DNA of 64,000 nucleotides from Janibacter sp. HTCC2649 (GCF_000152705.1 NZ_CH672413.1:2546139-2610138); one strand, 5' to 3'. Counted from the first letter of the stretch, positions 1-8,501 are shown. The notes: generated from the letters alone by a model not told the origin. Translations and numbers: made by a program.

Positions 1-424
1 CGAGCACCCGCGTCACGATCGAACCGATGGTGCGCCACGCACATCGCAGGAGCGTGGTCACCGCCGTGATCGACATCTGCGTGGCGGCCCAGGCCGCCAT
101 GTCTTCGAACGCCGTGGTGTGCCTGGCCCCGTGCCGAGCCCACGGCACCCACGCGACCACGACCCCATGCTCACGGCAGCTCACCCGAGGGATCCGTGCG
201 TGGACAAACACGCGTCGACGATCCCAATCCAAGCCACGCCATCGCCGTTGCCGACCACGGTCATAGCGCGGACACCGCCGCCGGCAATGTGGACACCGCT
301 GCCGCGACCCGAACCTCGTGCGTGCCCGAACGAGCACAACGCCCTCGACCAATTCGGCCCCATCGACGACCACCTCGGAGGGGGCGAACCCGCACACCTG
401 ACCGATTACCCTCGTACTGAGCAC
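1..424 (-). CDS. ISL3 family transposase, N-terminal part (partial)
   Basis: DDE transposase of an ISL3-like element; about 141 residues are visible and the C-terminal catalytic part lies beyond the window. The frame starts with GTG at 424, preceded by AAGGGA about 11 bases upstream. It reads into an N-terminal zinc-binding motif, CPHCRRRC, then RRWRGLDWD, SCREHGVVVAWVPWARHGAR and a helix-turn-helix-like stretch (TAVTTLLRCAWRTIGSIV). These are the hallmark N-terminal blocks of ISL3 transposases in actinobacteria. No ATG is present, so a simple ATG-based ORF search misses it. It lies divergent to, and just upstream of, the glycosyltransferase gene. The remaining part could be intact or broken; I cannot tell. 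Confidence 0.8.
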   Translation of the reverse strand, partial: MLSTRVIGQVCGFAPSEVVVDGAELVEGVVLVRARTRFGSRQRCPHCRRRCPRYDRGRQRRWRGLDWDRRRVFVHARIPRVSCREHGVVVAWVPWARHGARHTTAFEDMAAWAATQMSITAVTTLLRCAWRTIGSIVTRVL

Positions 425-525
425 GCTGCCGCGATCCCTTCATTCTCGTTCCTAGACAGTCGAGAACTTAGGCCGCAGCAGCGTGCTCACTCACGTTTAC
501 GACCCACACCAACAGCAGGAGAGCC
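1..525 (-). mobile_element. Left part of an ISL3-type insertion sequence, cut by the window edge
   Basis: The transposase reading frame runs off the left edge, so only the 5' part of the element is visible. Reading leftwards from about 525 on the minus strand, the sequence begins GGCTCTCCTGCTGTTGG. ISL3-family terminal repeats usually begin GGCTCT, so I place the element end at 525; this boundary is inferred. The next eight bases (526-533) would be one copy of the expected 8-bp target duplication. The other end, needed for confirmation, is outside the window. Confidence 0.55.
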
Positions 526-570
526 GAAATTGGGTGGGTGAGGCACGGCGGGACCTGCCAGCATGACCGG

Positions 571-2040
571 GTGAGAGTCCCGCGGGGTTCGTTCATCTGC
601 GCCGTCGTGCTGGGCGTGGTCCTCGTCGCTGTCGGCGGGCGCTACGGCTACCACCGCGACGAGCTCTACTTCATCGAGGCCGGGCACCACCTCGCGTGGG
701 GACAACCCGACCAGCCCGTCCTCGTCCCGACCCTCGCCGCGGTCTGGGACACGATCACCGGTGGTCACCTCTGGGCGTTCCGCATCCTTCCAGCGCTCGC
801 AGCCGCCCTCACGACGATCGTCGCGGCGCTCACCTGTCGCGAGCTGGGCGGTAGCAGACGCCATCAGGTCGCAGCCTCCGTCCTCACCGCCGTCACCTCG
901 ATCGTCCCCGGCACCGGCCACCTGTTCTCGACGACGACCTTCGACCTCCTCGGCACGGCCACCACGATCTGGCTGCTCGTCCGCGCCCTGCGCGACCGGC
1001 GCCTCACCTCGTGGCTCCTCGTCGGACTCGCCGCCGGCATCACGGCCGAGGTCAAGGTCCTCATCTTCACGGTGCTCGCGAGCTGTGCCGTCGGCATCGC
1101 GCTCACCAGCCAACGCCGCGTCCTCCGAGCCCCGGGCCCGTGGCTCGCCGCCGTCATGGCGACACTCCTGGCCGCGCCCTTCCTCCTCTGGCAGGCCTCT
1201 CACGGTTGGCCGATGAGTGACGTCGCCGCCAGCGTCGCGAGCGGCGGCTCGACGTCGTCGGCCGATCGCGGGACGGTCATCCCGTTGTCCTTTCTCATGA
1301 TCGGACCGTTCCTCTCGATCCCGTTCGTCATCGGTCTGGTCCACCTCTGGAGGCGGCCGAGCCTTCGCTGGCTGACGATCGCGTATGCCGTGTTCCTCGT
1401 TTTCGTTGTCGTCTCCGGTGGCAAGGCCTACTACCCCGCAGGCTTCTTCCCGGCCGTCCTTGCCGCAGGCGCCATCCCCACGCTCGACTGGCTCGATGGG
1501 AGACACCGCACCCGCCTCGCCGCAGGAGTCCTCGCCGTCATGTCCATCCCCACCGCGCTCTTCTCGCTGCCCCTGGCCCCCCAGGGCTCAACGGTCTTCG
1601 AGGTCGCCACGGCGGTGAACCCGGACGGGGCAGAGACGGTCGGCTGGCCGGCATACGTCGAGACGATCCGCAAGGTGAGCCGAGCGCTCCCGGACCGTGA
1701 CAACGCCATCGTCCTGGCCCGCAACTACGGCGAGGCGGGCGCGATCAGCTTGGCCCGACGCGACAGTGCCGTCGATCGCGAACTCGTGCCGCCGGCATAC
1801 TCCGGGCACAACGGTTTTGCGGAGTGGGGGCCGCCGCCGCCCGAGGCGACCACGGCGATCGTCATCGGGTTCTGGCCGGACGCCGAACTCGCCGCGACCT
1901 TCACGACGTGCACCGTGCAGACCCACCTCGAGACGCCGAGAGACATCGACAACGACGAGGACGGGGCGCCGGTCCAGGTGTGCCGCGGGCTCGTGCGGCC
2001 CTGGAGCCAGTCGTGGCCGGCGCTGCGCCGTCTCGCCTGA
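571..2040 (+). CDS. Membrane glycosyltransferase, family 39 / ArnT-like
   Basis: Polytopic membrane protein of 489 residues resembling GT39/ArnT-type transferases that use polyprenyl-phosphate sugars on the outer face of the membrane. After the first transmembrane helix comes the typical luminal motif YGYHRDELYF with acidic residues (D-E) that act in catalysis in this family, then GQPDQPVLVP. About ten hydrophobic segments follow, and the last ~130 residues are soluble (ARNYGEAGAI). I chose GTG at 571 (MRVPRGSFIC) because it gives a short N-terminus directly before the first helix; GTG at 538 would add 11 unlikely residues. The upstream region is only about 45 bp before the inferred IS end, so its native promoter may be displaced. 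Acceptor substrate unknown. Confidence 0.75.
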   Translation: MRVPRGSFICAVVLGVVLVAVGGRYGYHRDELYFIEAGHHLAWGQPDQPVLVPTLAAVWDTITGGHLWAFRILPALAAALTTIVAALTCRELGGSRRHQVAASVLTAVTSIVPGTGHLFSTTTFDLLGTATTIWLLVRALRDRRLTSWLLVGLAAGITAEVKVLIFTVLASCAVGIALTSQRRVLRAPGPWLAAVMATLLAAPFLLWQASHGWPMSDVAASVASGGSTSSADRGTVIPLSFLMIGPFLSIPFVIGLVHLWRRPSLRWLTIAYAVFLVFVVVSGGKAYYPAGFFPAVLAAGAIPTLDWLDGRHRTRLAAGVLAVMSIPTALFSLPLAPQGSTVFEVATAVNPDGAETVGWPAYVETIRKVSRALPDRDNAIVLARNYGEAGAISLARRDSAVDRELVPPAYSGHNGFAEWGPPPPEATTAIVIGFWPDAELAATFTTCTVQTHLETPRDIDNDEDGAPVQVCRGLVRPWSQSWPALRRLA

Positions 2041-2124
2041 CGGCGGACTCCTCACATCCACGGCAAACGACCAGATTCGGCGGGTAGCGTCAGCAGCCGA
2101 GCCCAACCCCCACAGGAGCCTTCA

Positions 2125-3057
2125 ATGGAGTCGAGCACCCTTGCCGTCACTGCGAACGATGGCACGTCGCTGCACACCTACCGCTGGTTGCCGGACGGTC
2201 CGCCGCGCGCCATCGTGCAGCTCGCGCACGGCATGGCCGAGCACGCGTCACGCTACGAGCGGTTCGCGGAGGCGCTGACGGGTGCCGGCTACGCGGTCTA
2301 CGCGAACGACCACCGCGGCCACGGTCAGACCGCCTCGGCTGCGGACCACGGCTACTTCGCCGATCACGACGGGTTCAACACCGTGGTGACCGACATGAGC
2401 ACGCTGAGTGAGTTCGCCCAGGCCGAGCACCCCGGCGTGCCGCTCGTGCTCTTCGGCCACAGCATGGGTTCGTTCCTCAGCCGCGCGTATGCCGCTCAGC
2501 ACGGCGCGCGTCTCGCGGCTCTCGTTCTCAGCGGCACCGGTGGCGATCCCGGTCCGCTCGCTGCCGTCGGCAAGCGCGTCGCCGGTCTCCAGGCCCGGCT
2601 CCGCGGCCGTCACCACCCGTCCGGGCTCATGGACAAGCTCACGTTCGGGGCATTCAACTCGAAGTTCAAGCCGAACCGCACGGCCTTCGACTGGCTGTCG
2701 CGCGACGACGCCGAGGTCGACAAGTACATCGCGGACCCGTTGTGCGGCAACGTGTTCAGCGCCGCCTTCTACGCCGATCTGCTTGGTGGACTCCAGCAGA
2801 TCAACAGTTCCAGTGCCTTTGCCGCCGTTCCACGCGACCTGCCGATCCTCGTCATGTCGGGCGAGCTCGACCCCGTCGGCGACAACGGCAAGGGTCCGCG
2901 CGAGGTCGCTGACAAGTACCGCAAGGCCGGGGTCACCGACGTCACCACGACGATCTACCCCGAGGGCCGCCACGAGGTGCTCAACGACTCCAACCGTGAC
3001 GAAGTCACGGCCGACGTGCTCGCCTGGCTCGACAAGCACCTCCCCACGCGCGACTGA
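2125..3057 (+). CDS. Alpha/beta hydrolase, monoacylglycerol lipase-like (serine aminopeptidase S33 family)
   Basis: Cytosolic alpha/beta hydrolase of 310 residues. The order of motifs is that of monoacylglycerol lipases: oxyanion region QLAHGMAEHASRYERFA, then NDHRGHGQT, nucleophile elbow GHSMGS (Ser near residue 114), acidic residue in SGELDPVGDNG and catalytic His in EGRHEVLN near the C-terminus. The family cleaves monoacylglycerols or related esters; the actual substrate is not shown by sequence. AGGAG lies 8 bases before the ATG. It follows the glycosyltransferase by 84 bp and may have its own promoter. It faces the nuclease gene convergently, with only 5 bp between stop codons. Confidence 0.85.
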   Translation: MESSTLAVTANDGTSLHTYRWLPDGPPRAIVQLAHGMAEHASRYERFAEALTGAGYAVYANDHRGHGQTASAADHGYFADHDGFNTVVTDMSTLSEFAQAEHPGVPLVLFGHSMGSFLSRAYAAQHGARLAALVLSGTGGDPGPLAAVGKRVAGLQARLRGRHHPSGLMDKLTFGAFNSKFKPNRTAFDWLSRDDAEVDKYIADPLCGNVFSAAFYADLLGGLQQINSSSAFAAVPRDLPILVMSGELDPVGDNGKGPREVADKYRKAGVTDVTTTIYPEGRHEVLNDSNRDEVTADVLAWLDKHLPTRD

Positions 3058-3062
3058 CCTCG

Positions 3063-4001
3063 TCAGTTCCTGGCCTTGCGCCAGCCGGCGTCGAGGGCGT
3101 CCTGCTCACTGCAGAACCAGCGCTCGCCCTTGCTCTCAGTGATGACGGTCTGGTCGTAGCTTCCGCCACCTGGCACGTGGTAGATCTTCACGCCCTCGCT
3201 GTTGATGTTCCCCTTGATGACACACCCACCAGAAGGCTTCTGTGGGACTGCGGATGTCGCCCTGGGCGCCGGCGGGGCCAAGGGAGCGGCACAGGTCGCG
3301 CTCCAGATCCCGAGCCGCTTCGCCTTCGCGCGCTTCTCCGCGGCTTGGTACGCATCCCGGTGCTCGTAGGCACCGTCATAGGTGAGTTCCCGTGCGAAGC
3401 CGCCCTCGATGAGAACCTGTGCCACGAGCTGCCCGTCCGTCGTCGAGACGTGGCGGAGCAGGCGGCCGTAGCGATCGCGGTCGGCCTGACTCGGATCGCG
3501 CGCGAGATGGACAGACCTGCCCTGCACCAGGCTCTGCATCTTGCTGGACGCCTTCTGGGACCAGCACTGCGCCCCTTTCAACTCCGGAGCATCGAGACCG
3601 ATGAGCCGGACGCGCTCGGTCTTTCCATTGACGAGGACCTTGATCGTGTCGCCGTCAGTGATGCCGACGACCGCCAGGTCTGCACCGGCAGCGGTCTTCG
3701 AAGCACCCTGAGGTTTGGGACTCGCGGTGGGTGGGGTGGTCGGTGGCGTGGTGGAGCTGGCCACCTGCGGGCTCGGCATCGCGGCCGCCGACGGTGCAGC
3801 TGATGGTCCATCGGAGGCTGGCGCCGTCGTCGCGGTGGCCGATGGGCTGCCCTCATCAGCGATCGCCAAGAGTTCTCCGGCCGCCCCCAGACCAAGTACC
3901 AGCAGCAGCAAGCCACACACGCCCGCAACCACGACGCGGAGCAGCGTGCGTCCGAGTGATCCGCGAGCTCCTTCCGAGTTCGCGGGCGATCCTGCGGCCA
4001 T
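3063..4001 (-). CDS. Thermonuclease (SNase-like) with N-terminal membrane anchor and C-terminal sunset-type domain
   Basis: Exported or membrane-anchored nuclease of 312 residues. Residues 18-43 form a hydrophobic helix and residues 50-105 a Ser/Thr/Pro/Ala-rich linker. The staphylococcal-nuclease domain covers about 108-235, with TDGDTIKV (Asp117), RVRLIGLDAPE (Arg132, Glu140) and RDRYGRLLRH (Arg180) matching the calcium-site and catalytic residues. The last 55 residues (CVIKGNIN ... GERWFCSEQDALDAGWR) form the small module often called the sunset domain, seen after nucleases in actinobacteria. I chose ATG at 4001; the longer frame upstream reads through unrelated DNA that includes a permease remnant. 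Convergent with the lipase gene. Confidence 0.85.
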   Translation of the reverse strand: MAAGSPANSEGARGSLGRTLLRVVVAGVCGLLLLVLGLGAAGELLAIADEGSPSATATTAPASDGPSAAPSAAAMPSPQVASSTTPPTTPPTASPKPQGASKTAAGADLAVVGITDGDTIKVLVNGKTERVRLIGLDAPELKGAQCWSQKASSKMQSLVQGRSVHLARDPSQADRDRYGRLLRHVSTTDGQLVAQVLIEGGFARELTYDGAYEHRDAYQAAEKRAKAKRLGIWSATCAAPLAPPAPRATSAVPQKPSGGCVIKGNINSEGVKIYHVPGGGSYDQTVITESKGERWFCSEQDALDAGWRKARN

Positions 4002-4077
4002 GGTGTGCACGCTAGACGGCAGCGCGCAGGAGCACGTGGGAACAGCGGAATTGCGCTCGGGCCGGGGACGCGGGCCA

Positions 4078-4160
4078 GCACGAAATGGTGCGAGATCCCG
4101 ATGCCACTGACCTGGGCCCACTGCGCGAGGCCCTCCATGCCAGCAAAGAGCGCGGCCGTG
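4078..4160 (-). pseudogene. Fragment of a BMP-type nucleoside ABC transporter permease gene
   Basis: About 83 bp closely matches positions 4996-5078 inside the intact permease gene on the same strand. The fragment reads FAGMEGLAQWAQVSGIGIS where the intact gene reads FAGMEVLAQRAQVSGVGIP. Nothing before or after the block resembles the permease and there is no start or stop of its own, so it is a remnant of a paralogue or of a partial duplication. It lies between the start of the nuclease gene and a divergent unknown gene. Confidence 0.75.
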
Positions 4161-4234
4161 TATCTGGCCCGGCAGCAATTCCTCCTGTTCCGTGACGAGC
4201 CCATCTCGGGCCTCACCGAACACGGAGGAAGCGC

Positions 4235-4732
4235 ATGACCACTGGAGCAGATGTCATCAGGGCCCTGGCCCACCGTCCCCACGACCACGACTCCTTCCTG
4301 GAGTTGCTGGCCCGACACCACAGCAGCCTCTGGGAGGTCATCGGCGGAGGGCCTCAGGGACCGGGCGGCGTGGGTCGAGTGGCTCTCAACCCCCAGCCGA
4401 TCCCGCCCGGTGAGGCTGGTCGCGTGGTGCTCCTGGCCATGGCCCGCGGCATCATCATCGTCGGGGGACGGAGCAAGACCGCACAGAGTGCCTTCATGGA
4501 GGACATCGAGGACTGGTGCGGCACCAAGTGGCCGCGGCGTTGGCCGTGGCCCGGGCCGGGTCCGTTCCCGGAACCCGACCCCCGACCCGACGCCCGAACC
4601 GACGTGCACGTCCAGGCGATGCTCGGTGCTGCCTTGGCTGCGGCTGAGGTGGCGGCGAGCTATCCCGCCGGTGAGTTGCAGGACGTCTTCAACAAGGCCT
4701 CCGAACAGTTGACCGAAGCGGCCTTCGCCTGA
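4235..4732 (+). CDS. Conserved hypothetical protein with an LNPQPIPP motif
   Basis: Unknown protein of 165 residues, not membrane-bound. Three parts are visible: a helical N-terminus with HHSSLWEVIGGG; a central block VALNPQPIPPGEAGRVVLL followed by an alanine-rich helix; and DWCGTKWPRRWPWPGPGPFP, a Trp/Pro-rich stretch, before a helical C-terminus. The 'LNPQPLPP ... CGT..WP' pattern recurs in small bacterial proteins of unknown role, as I remember it. GGAGGAAGCGC precedes the ATG, a strong ribosome binding site. It is the only plus-strand gene between the nuclease and the ABC transporter operon and shares no operon with them. Confidence 0.6.
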   Translation: MTTGADVIRALAHRPHDHDSFLELLARHHSSLWEVIGGGPQGPGGVGRVALNPQPIPPGEAGRVVLLAMARGIIIVGGRSKTAQSAFMEDIEDWCGTKWPRRWPWPGPGPFPEPDPRPDARTDVHVQAMLGAALAAAEVAASYPAGELQDVFNKASEQLTEAAFA

Positions 4733-4770
4733 CCCGAGACACACCCGGGGAGCGAGGCGACCGTCCCGGG

Positions 4771-4843
4771 GACGTCGAGAAAGGGCAATGTGCGCGTTTG
4801 CGACGAAGGAGCAACTGAGCGCACATTGCCTTTTCTCGACGTC
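4771..4843. repeat. Long inverted repeat (25-bp arms) with a 23-nt loop, downstream of the ABC transporter operon
   Basis: The arms at 4771-4795 and 4819-4843 pair at 24 of 25 positions. The loop plus the ends of the stem (4794-4822) is identical over 29 nt to the reverse complement of 14286-14314. It lies 39 bp past the stop of the preceding plus-strand gene and 40 bp past the end of the permease operon, so it could act as a two-way terminator. The loop conserved elsewhere suggests a mobile or repeated hairpin family rather than a plain terminator. Confidence 0.8.
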
Positions 4844-4882
4844 TCGACTTCCGACTTCTCGACTTGCGACATCCGACCGGAG

Positions 4883-5761
4883 TCAGCCGACGATGCGCGA
4901 CTCACGGTCGTAGTTCTTGCCGAGGAACTGGGGCACGAGCGCCCAGCGGAAGGCGAAGCCCATGACGAGCAGAGTCGCGACGTAGGGGAGCATCGCCACG
5001 AACTGGTGCGGGATCCCGACACCACTGACCTGGGCCCGCTGGGCAAGGACCTCCATGCCGGCGAAGAACGCGGCCCCCGCGAGGATGAACTGCGGGCGCC
5101 AGCCACCGAAGAAGGCGAGCGCAATCGCGAGCCAACCGCGTCCGGCAACGATCCCATCGGCATACACGCCCGAGAAGACCATCGGCAGGTAGGCGCCGCC
5201 CACGGCCATGAGCGCGGCGCCGATGGTCCCGGCCCACATGCGCGTGCGGTTGACGTTGATGCCGAGCGAGTCGGCCGCCTTGGGGTTCTCACCGACGGAG
5301 CGCAGGCGCATCCCTGCGTCCGTCTTGTAGAGCCACCACCAGAGGAAGGCGGAGAGCCCGATCGCGAGGTAGACCAGCACGTCCTGGCCGAAGAGGAAGT
5401 CGGGGAGCGGCGCGATGCGCGGCGGCTCGTCGTTGCCGATGACCACGCGATAGAGCAGCGACGCGGTCCCGCCAGCGAGGAAGAACAGTGCGAGGCCGAC
5501 GACGAACTGGTCGAGACGGAGCGACGTCGTCGCCCACGACAGGACGAAGCCGACGGCCGCTCCGGCGAGGGCCGCGACGACGAGGCCGACGAGGTTGCCG
5601 CCTGCCTTGAGGGACACGACGTAACCCACGGCAGCACCGAGGAGCATGAGCCCCTCCTGCGCGACGTTGAAGATGCCGGCCCGGCCGCTGAGCATCGTGC
5701 CCTGCGCGACGAAGAGGAAGGGCACCATCGCGGTGATGGTGAGGCTGAGGAACTCGGTCAT
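4883..5761 (-). CDS. Nucleoside/simple-sugar ABC transporter permease, second subunit (YufQ-type)
   Basis: Inner-membrane permease of 292 residues and last gene of the transporter operon. It has about eight hydrophobic segments. The conserved block GMRLRSVGENPKAADSLGIN near residues 155-175 is the cytoplasmic loop that contacts the ATPase in BMP-type and ribose-type systems, followed by FFAGMEVLAQRAQVSGVGIP. Its start overlaps the stop of the first permease by ATGA, implying translational coupling. Family members import purine or pyrimidine nucleosides, which is consistent with the lipoprotein encoded first in the operon. No nucleoside-catabolic genes follow here; instead a long inverted repeat ends the operon. 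Confidence 0.9.
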   Translation of the reverse strand: MTEFLSLTITAMVPFLFVAQGTMLSGRAGIFNVAQEGLMLLGAAVGYVVSLKAGGNLVGLVVAALAGAAVGFVLSWATTSLRLDQFVVGLALFFLAGGTASLLYRVVIGNDEPPRIAPLPDFLFGQDVLVYLAIGLSAFLWWWLYKTDAGMRLRSVGENPKAADSLGINVNRTRMWAGTIGAALMAVGGAYLPMVFSGVYADGIVAGRGWLAIALAFFGGWRPQFILAGAAFFAGMEVLAQRAQVSGVGIPHQFVAMLPYVATLLVMGFAFRWALVPQFLGKNYDRESRIVG

Positions 5762-6918
5762 GCGGCCGCTCCCGTCGTTGTGGTGGGGCCCGCTGCAACG
5801 CTGGCCCGGCGGGCCGACCGCCCGGCTCGAGCTCGTCGCAACCGTTCGGTGGCGACGTCGGACATGAGCAGGAAGAGCAGGATGAGGCCCTCGAGGATGA
5901 GGACGATCTCGACGGGTGCTCCGGAGACGCGCTGCATCGAGCCGGCGCCGACCTCGAGGACGGCGATGCCGAACGCGACGAACGGGACGGCGGCGAGGGA
6001 GCCGCGGGCGATGAGTCCGATGATGATGCCGAGGAGCAGGAAGTTGGACTGGATGCCCTCGAGGGTGCGCTGGTGCACGCCCGAGACCTCGATCGCTCCG
6101 GCCAGGCCGGCGAGCCCACCGGCGACGACCATCGACATGACGGCCACCCGACCGGTGCGTATGCCGTGCAGCTTCGACGCGCGCTCATTGAGACCGACGG
6201 CCCGCAGCTCGAAGCCGGCGACGCTGCGCTTGGCCATGACCGCGGCGACCACGGAGACGAGGACGACGAGCAGGACACCGGTGTGCATGGGCGGACGACC
6301 GATGCCCGGGAGCACGGCACCGTCGCCGATGGGCAGGGTCACCGCACCACCGGCACCGGGGTCGGACCACACGACCGACGCGATGTAGTCGAGCACCTCG
6401 AACGACACGAAGTTGAGCAGCACCGTCGAGAGGATCTCGTTGATGTGGAAGGACTCCATGAGCCAGGCCGAGATGGCGGCCCACACGACACCGGCGAGCG
6501 TTCCGACGACGAGGACGAGCGGCAGCAGGATGACCATCGGCAGGTCCGACATCGTGATGCCCACGGCGGCCGCACCCACGGAGCCGAGGATCATCTGGCC
6601 CTCGCCACCGATGTTGAACCGGCCGGCGCCGAGCGGGATCGCGAACGCGAGGGACAGCAGGGTCAGCGGCGCCCACTTGTGCAGCGTCTGGACCAGGCCC
6701 GTCTCGTTGCGGAACGAGTTGGTGAGCACCGCCCGGAAGGCCTTCGCCGGGTCGTGCCCCAACAAGGTGATGAGAACCCCGACCACGACGAAGGCGGCGA
6801 GGACAGCGATGACGTAGGGCACGGCGGCATACGCCATGGTCTTGGCCCGCTGCGACAGCGGCGGCGCGACGGCAACGTCGGCAACCACGTCGGGAGCGTC
6901 CGTGATGTCGGTGCTCAT
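5758..6918 (-). CDS. Nucleoside ABC transporter permease, first subunit (YufP-type)
   Basis: Inner-membrane permease of 386 residues. An N-terminal tail (DAPDVVADVAVAPPLSQR) precedes the first helix. FNIGGEGQMILGSVGAA is a signature of this permease family, and VGLNERASKLHGIRTGR is the loop that docks on the ATPase. About ten transmembrane segments are visible. The C-terminus is longer than in some homologues and ends in an Arg/Ala-rich cytoplasmic tail. Start and stop overlap both neighbours by ATGA (with the ATPase at 6915-6918, with the second permease at 5758-5761), so the three are translated together. Confidence 0.9.
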   Translation of the reverse strand: MSTDITDAPDVVADVAVAPPLSQRAKTMAYAAVPYVIAVLAAFVVVGVLITLLGHDPAKAFRAVLTNSFRNETGLVQTLHKWAPLTLLSLAFAIPLGAGRFNIGGEGQMILGSVGAAAVGITMSDLPMVILLPLVLVVGTLAGVVWAAISAWLMESFHINEILSTVLLNFVSFEVLDYIASVVWSDPGAGGAVTLPIGDGAVLPGIGRPPMHTGVLLVVLVSVVAAVMAKRSVAGFELRAVGLNERASKLHGIRTGRVAVMSMVVAGGLAGLAGAIEVSGVHQRTLEGIQSNFLLLGIIIGLIARGSLAAVPFVAFGIAVLEVGAGSMQRVSGAPVEIVLILEGLILLFLLMSDVATERLRRARAGRSARRASVAAGPTTTTGAAA

Positions 6919-8498
6919 GCGCCGACTCCTGTCATGAGGCGACCGAGGTCGTAGGGGTTGGCCTCGCCGCGCGCGAAGTCGCCGACGAGCTGGCCCGAGT
7001 AGGCGACCGTGATGCGGTCCGAGAGAGCGAGGACTTCGTCGAGGTCCTCGGAGATGACGATGACGACGCAGCCTTCCGAGGCCGCGCGTCGCACCCGGTC
7101 GTAGACGAACTGCGTTGAGCGCAGGTCGAGTCCGCGGGTGGGGTTGTGCAGCAGGAGGAGCTTGGGGTTGTGGGCGAAGGCCCGCGCGAGGATGACCCGC
7201 TGGATGTTGCCGCCCGAGAGCTGACCGCAGGGCGTCGCGGCACTCGGCGTCTTGACGCTGAACTCCTTGATGGCCTCGACGGCTTCGGCGCGCGCGGTGC
7301 GCCAGTTGATGAGGCCGGCCTTCGCTCTGGTCCGGTGGGAGCCGAGGACGAGGTTCTCGGTGATTCCGGCACCGGGGAGTATGCCGTCGCGCTGCCGGTC
7401 CTCGGGGACGTAGACCACGCCGCTGCGCAGCCAGGTCGCGGTGGGTCGGCCGACGAGCTCAAGGTCCTCGACGGTGAGCGAGCCTGTGGCAGAACGGATT
7501 CCGGTGAGGGCCTCGGCGAGCTCGCCCTGTCCGTTGCCGGCGACACCGGCGATGCCGAGGATCTCTCCCGGGCGCAAGGACAGGCTCACGTCGTCAACGA
7601 GGGGCTTGGCTCCGGGACCGGCGACGGTGAGGCCGCGGACGGTGACACGGGCAGGGGAACTGGTCACGTCCGCGGCCGCACCCTCAGGTAAACCCTCCAA
7701 GGAGGCCTCACCGAGCTCATCCTCACCCAGGGCGACTTGGGCCGCCTGAGCCAGTGCGGCTGCCTCGGCGTCTCCGCCGGCAACCTCACCGATCATGGTG
7801 GACGCGAGGTCGTCGGCGCTGGTGTCCGCCTTGTTGACCGTCGCGATCCACCGGCCGTCACGCATCACCGTCATCCGGTCGCAGACCTCCATGGTCTCGC
7901 GGATCTTGTGGGTGATGAGGACGACCGACATGCCGTCGTCGACGATGGCCCGCATCGACGAGAACAGGTCATCGACCTCCTGCGGGGTGAGGTTCGTCGT
8001 CGGCTCGTCGAGCACGAGGATCTTCGCGCCGCGATAGAGAGCCTTGAGGATCTCTACGCGCTGACGCACCCCGACGGGCAGGTCAGCGACGCGGGCACTC
8101 GGGTCGACCGTGAGGCCGAAGCGCTCGGACAGCTCGGTGATCCGCTGCGCCGGCGTCTGGGTCGACCCGTCCGCTGCCGTGAGCTGTGACGAGTCCGTGC
8201 CGAGGACGATGTTCTCGGTGACGGTGAAGACGTCCACCTGGAGGAAGTTCTGGTGGACCATCCCGATGCCCGCCGTGATCGCATCCTTGGGCGAGGAGAT
8301 CGAGACGGGAGCGCCGTCGATCTCCACGGTCCCGGCATCGGGCGCGTAGAGGCCGTAGAGGACGTTCATCAACGTCGTCTTGCCCGCGCCGTTGCCACCG
8401 AGCAGGCCGTGGATCTCACGGTCGGCGACGGTGAAGTCGACCCCGTCAAGCGCCACGACCGGCCCGAAGGTCTTGCGAATGCCGGACATCCGGAGCAA
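6915..8498 (-). CDS. Nucleoside ABC transporter ATP-binding protein with two nucleotide-binding domains (YufO/RbsA-type)
   Basis: ATPase of 527 residues with two tandem ABC domains, as in the ribose/BMP subfamily. The first domain has Walker A GGNGAGKTTLMN and Walker B ILVLDEPTT. The second has the altered Walker A GVAGNGQGELAEA, lacking the GKT lysine, followed by QLSGGNIQRVILARA and a weak Walker B LLLLHNPTRGLD. This asymmetry is normal for the family. A linker around residues 235-275 (EVAGGDAEAAALAQAAQ) is longer than usual and Ala/Glu-rich. Only 3 bp separate it from the binding-protein gene upstream; it overlaps the permease downstream. Confidence 0.93.
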   Translation of the reverse strand: MLRMSGIRKTFGPVVALDGVDFTVADREIHGLLGGNGAGKTTLMNVLYGLYAPDAGTVEIDGAPVSISSPKDAITAGIGMVHQNFLQVDVFTVTENIVLGTDSSQLTAADGSTQTPAQRITELSERFGLTVDPSARVADLPVGVRQRVEILKALYRGAKILVLDEPTTNLTPQEVDDLFSSMRAIVDDGMSVVLITHKIRETMEVCDRMTVMRDGRWIATVNKADTSADDLASTMIGEVAGGDAEAAALAQAAQVALGEDELGEASLEGLPEGAAADVTSSPARVTVRGLTVAGPGAKPLVDDVSLSLRPGEILGIAGVAGNGQGELAEALTGIRSATGSLTVEDLELVGRPTATWLRSGVVYVPEDRQRDGILPGAGITENLVLGSHRTRAKAGLINWRTARAEAVEAIKEFSVKTPSAATPCGQLSGGNIQRVILARAFAHNPKLLLLHNPTRGLDLRSTQFVYDRVRRAASEGCVVIVISEDLDEVLALSDRITVAYSGQLVGDFARGEANPYDLGRLMTGVGA

Positions 8499-8501
8499 GG
8501 G

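Noticed and set aside
487-1506. Minus-strand frame of 339 codons opposite the glycosyltransferase
   Set aside because: It is Arg/Asp/Glu/Gly-rich, with no recognisable domain, and lies fully antisense to a clear membrane protein. This is the usual mirror frame of high-GC coding DNA.
4771-4843. Reading the long inverted repeat as a simple Rho-independent terminator
   Set aside because: No T-run follows, and the loop rather than the stem is conserved at a second site, so I list it as a repeat; a terminator function may still exist.
4790-6388. Plus-strand frame of 532 codons across both permease genes
   Set aside because: Antisense to two overlapping permeases with strong family motifs; composition is typical of a shadow frame.
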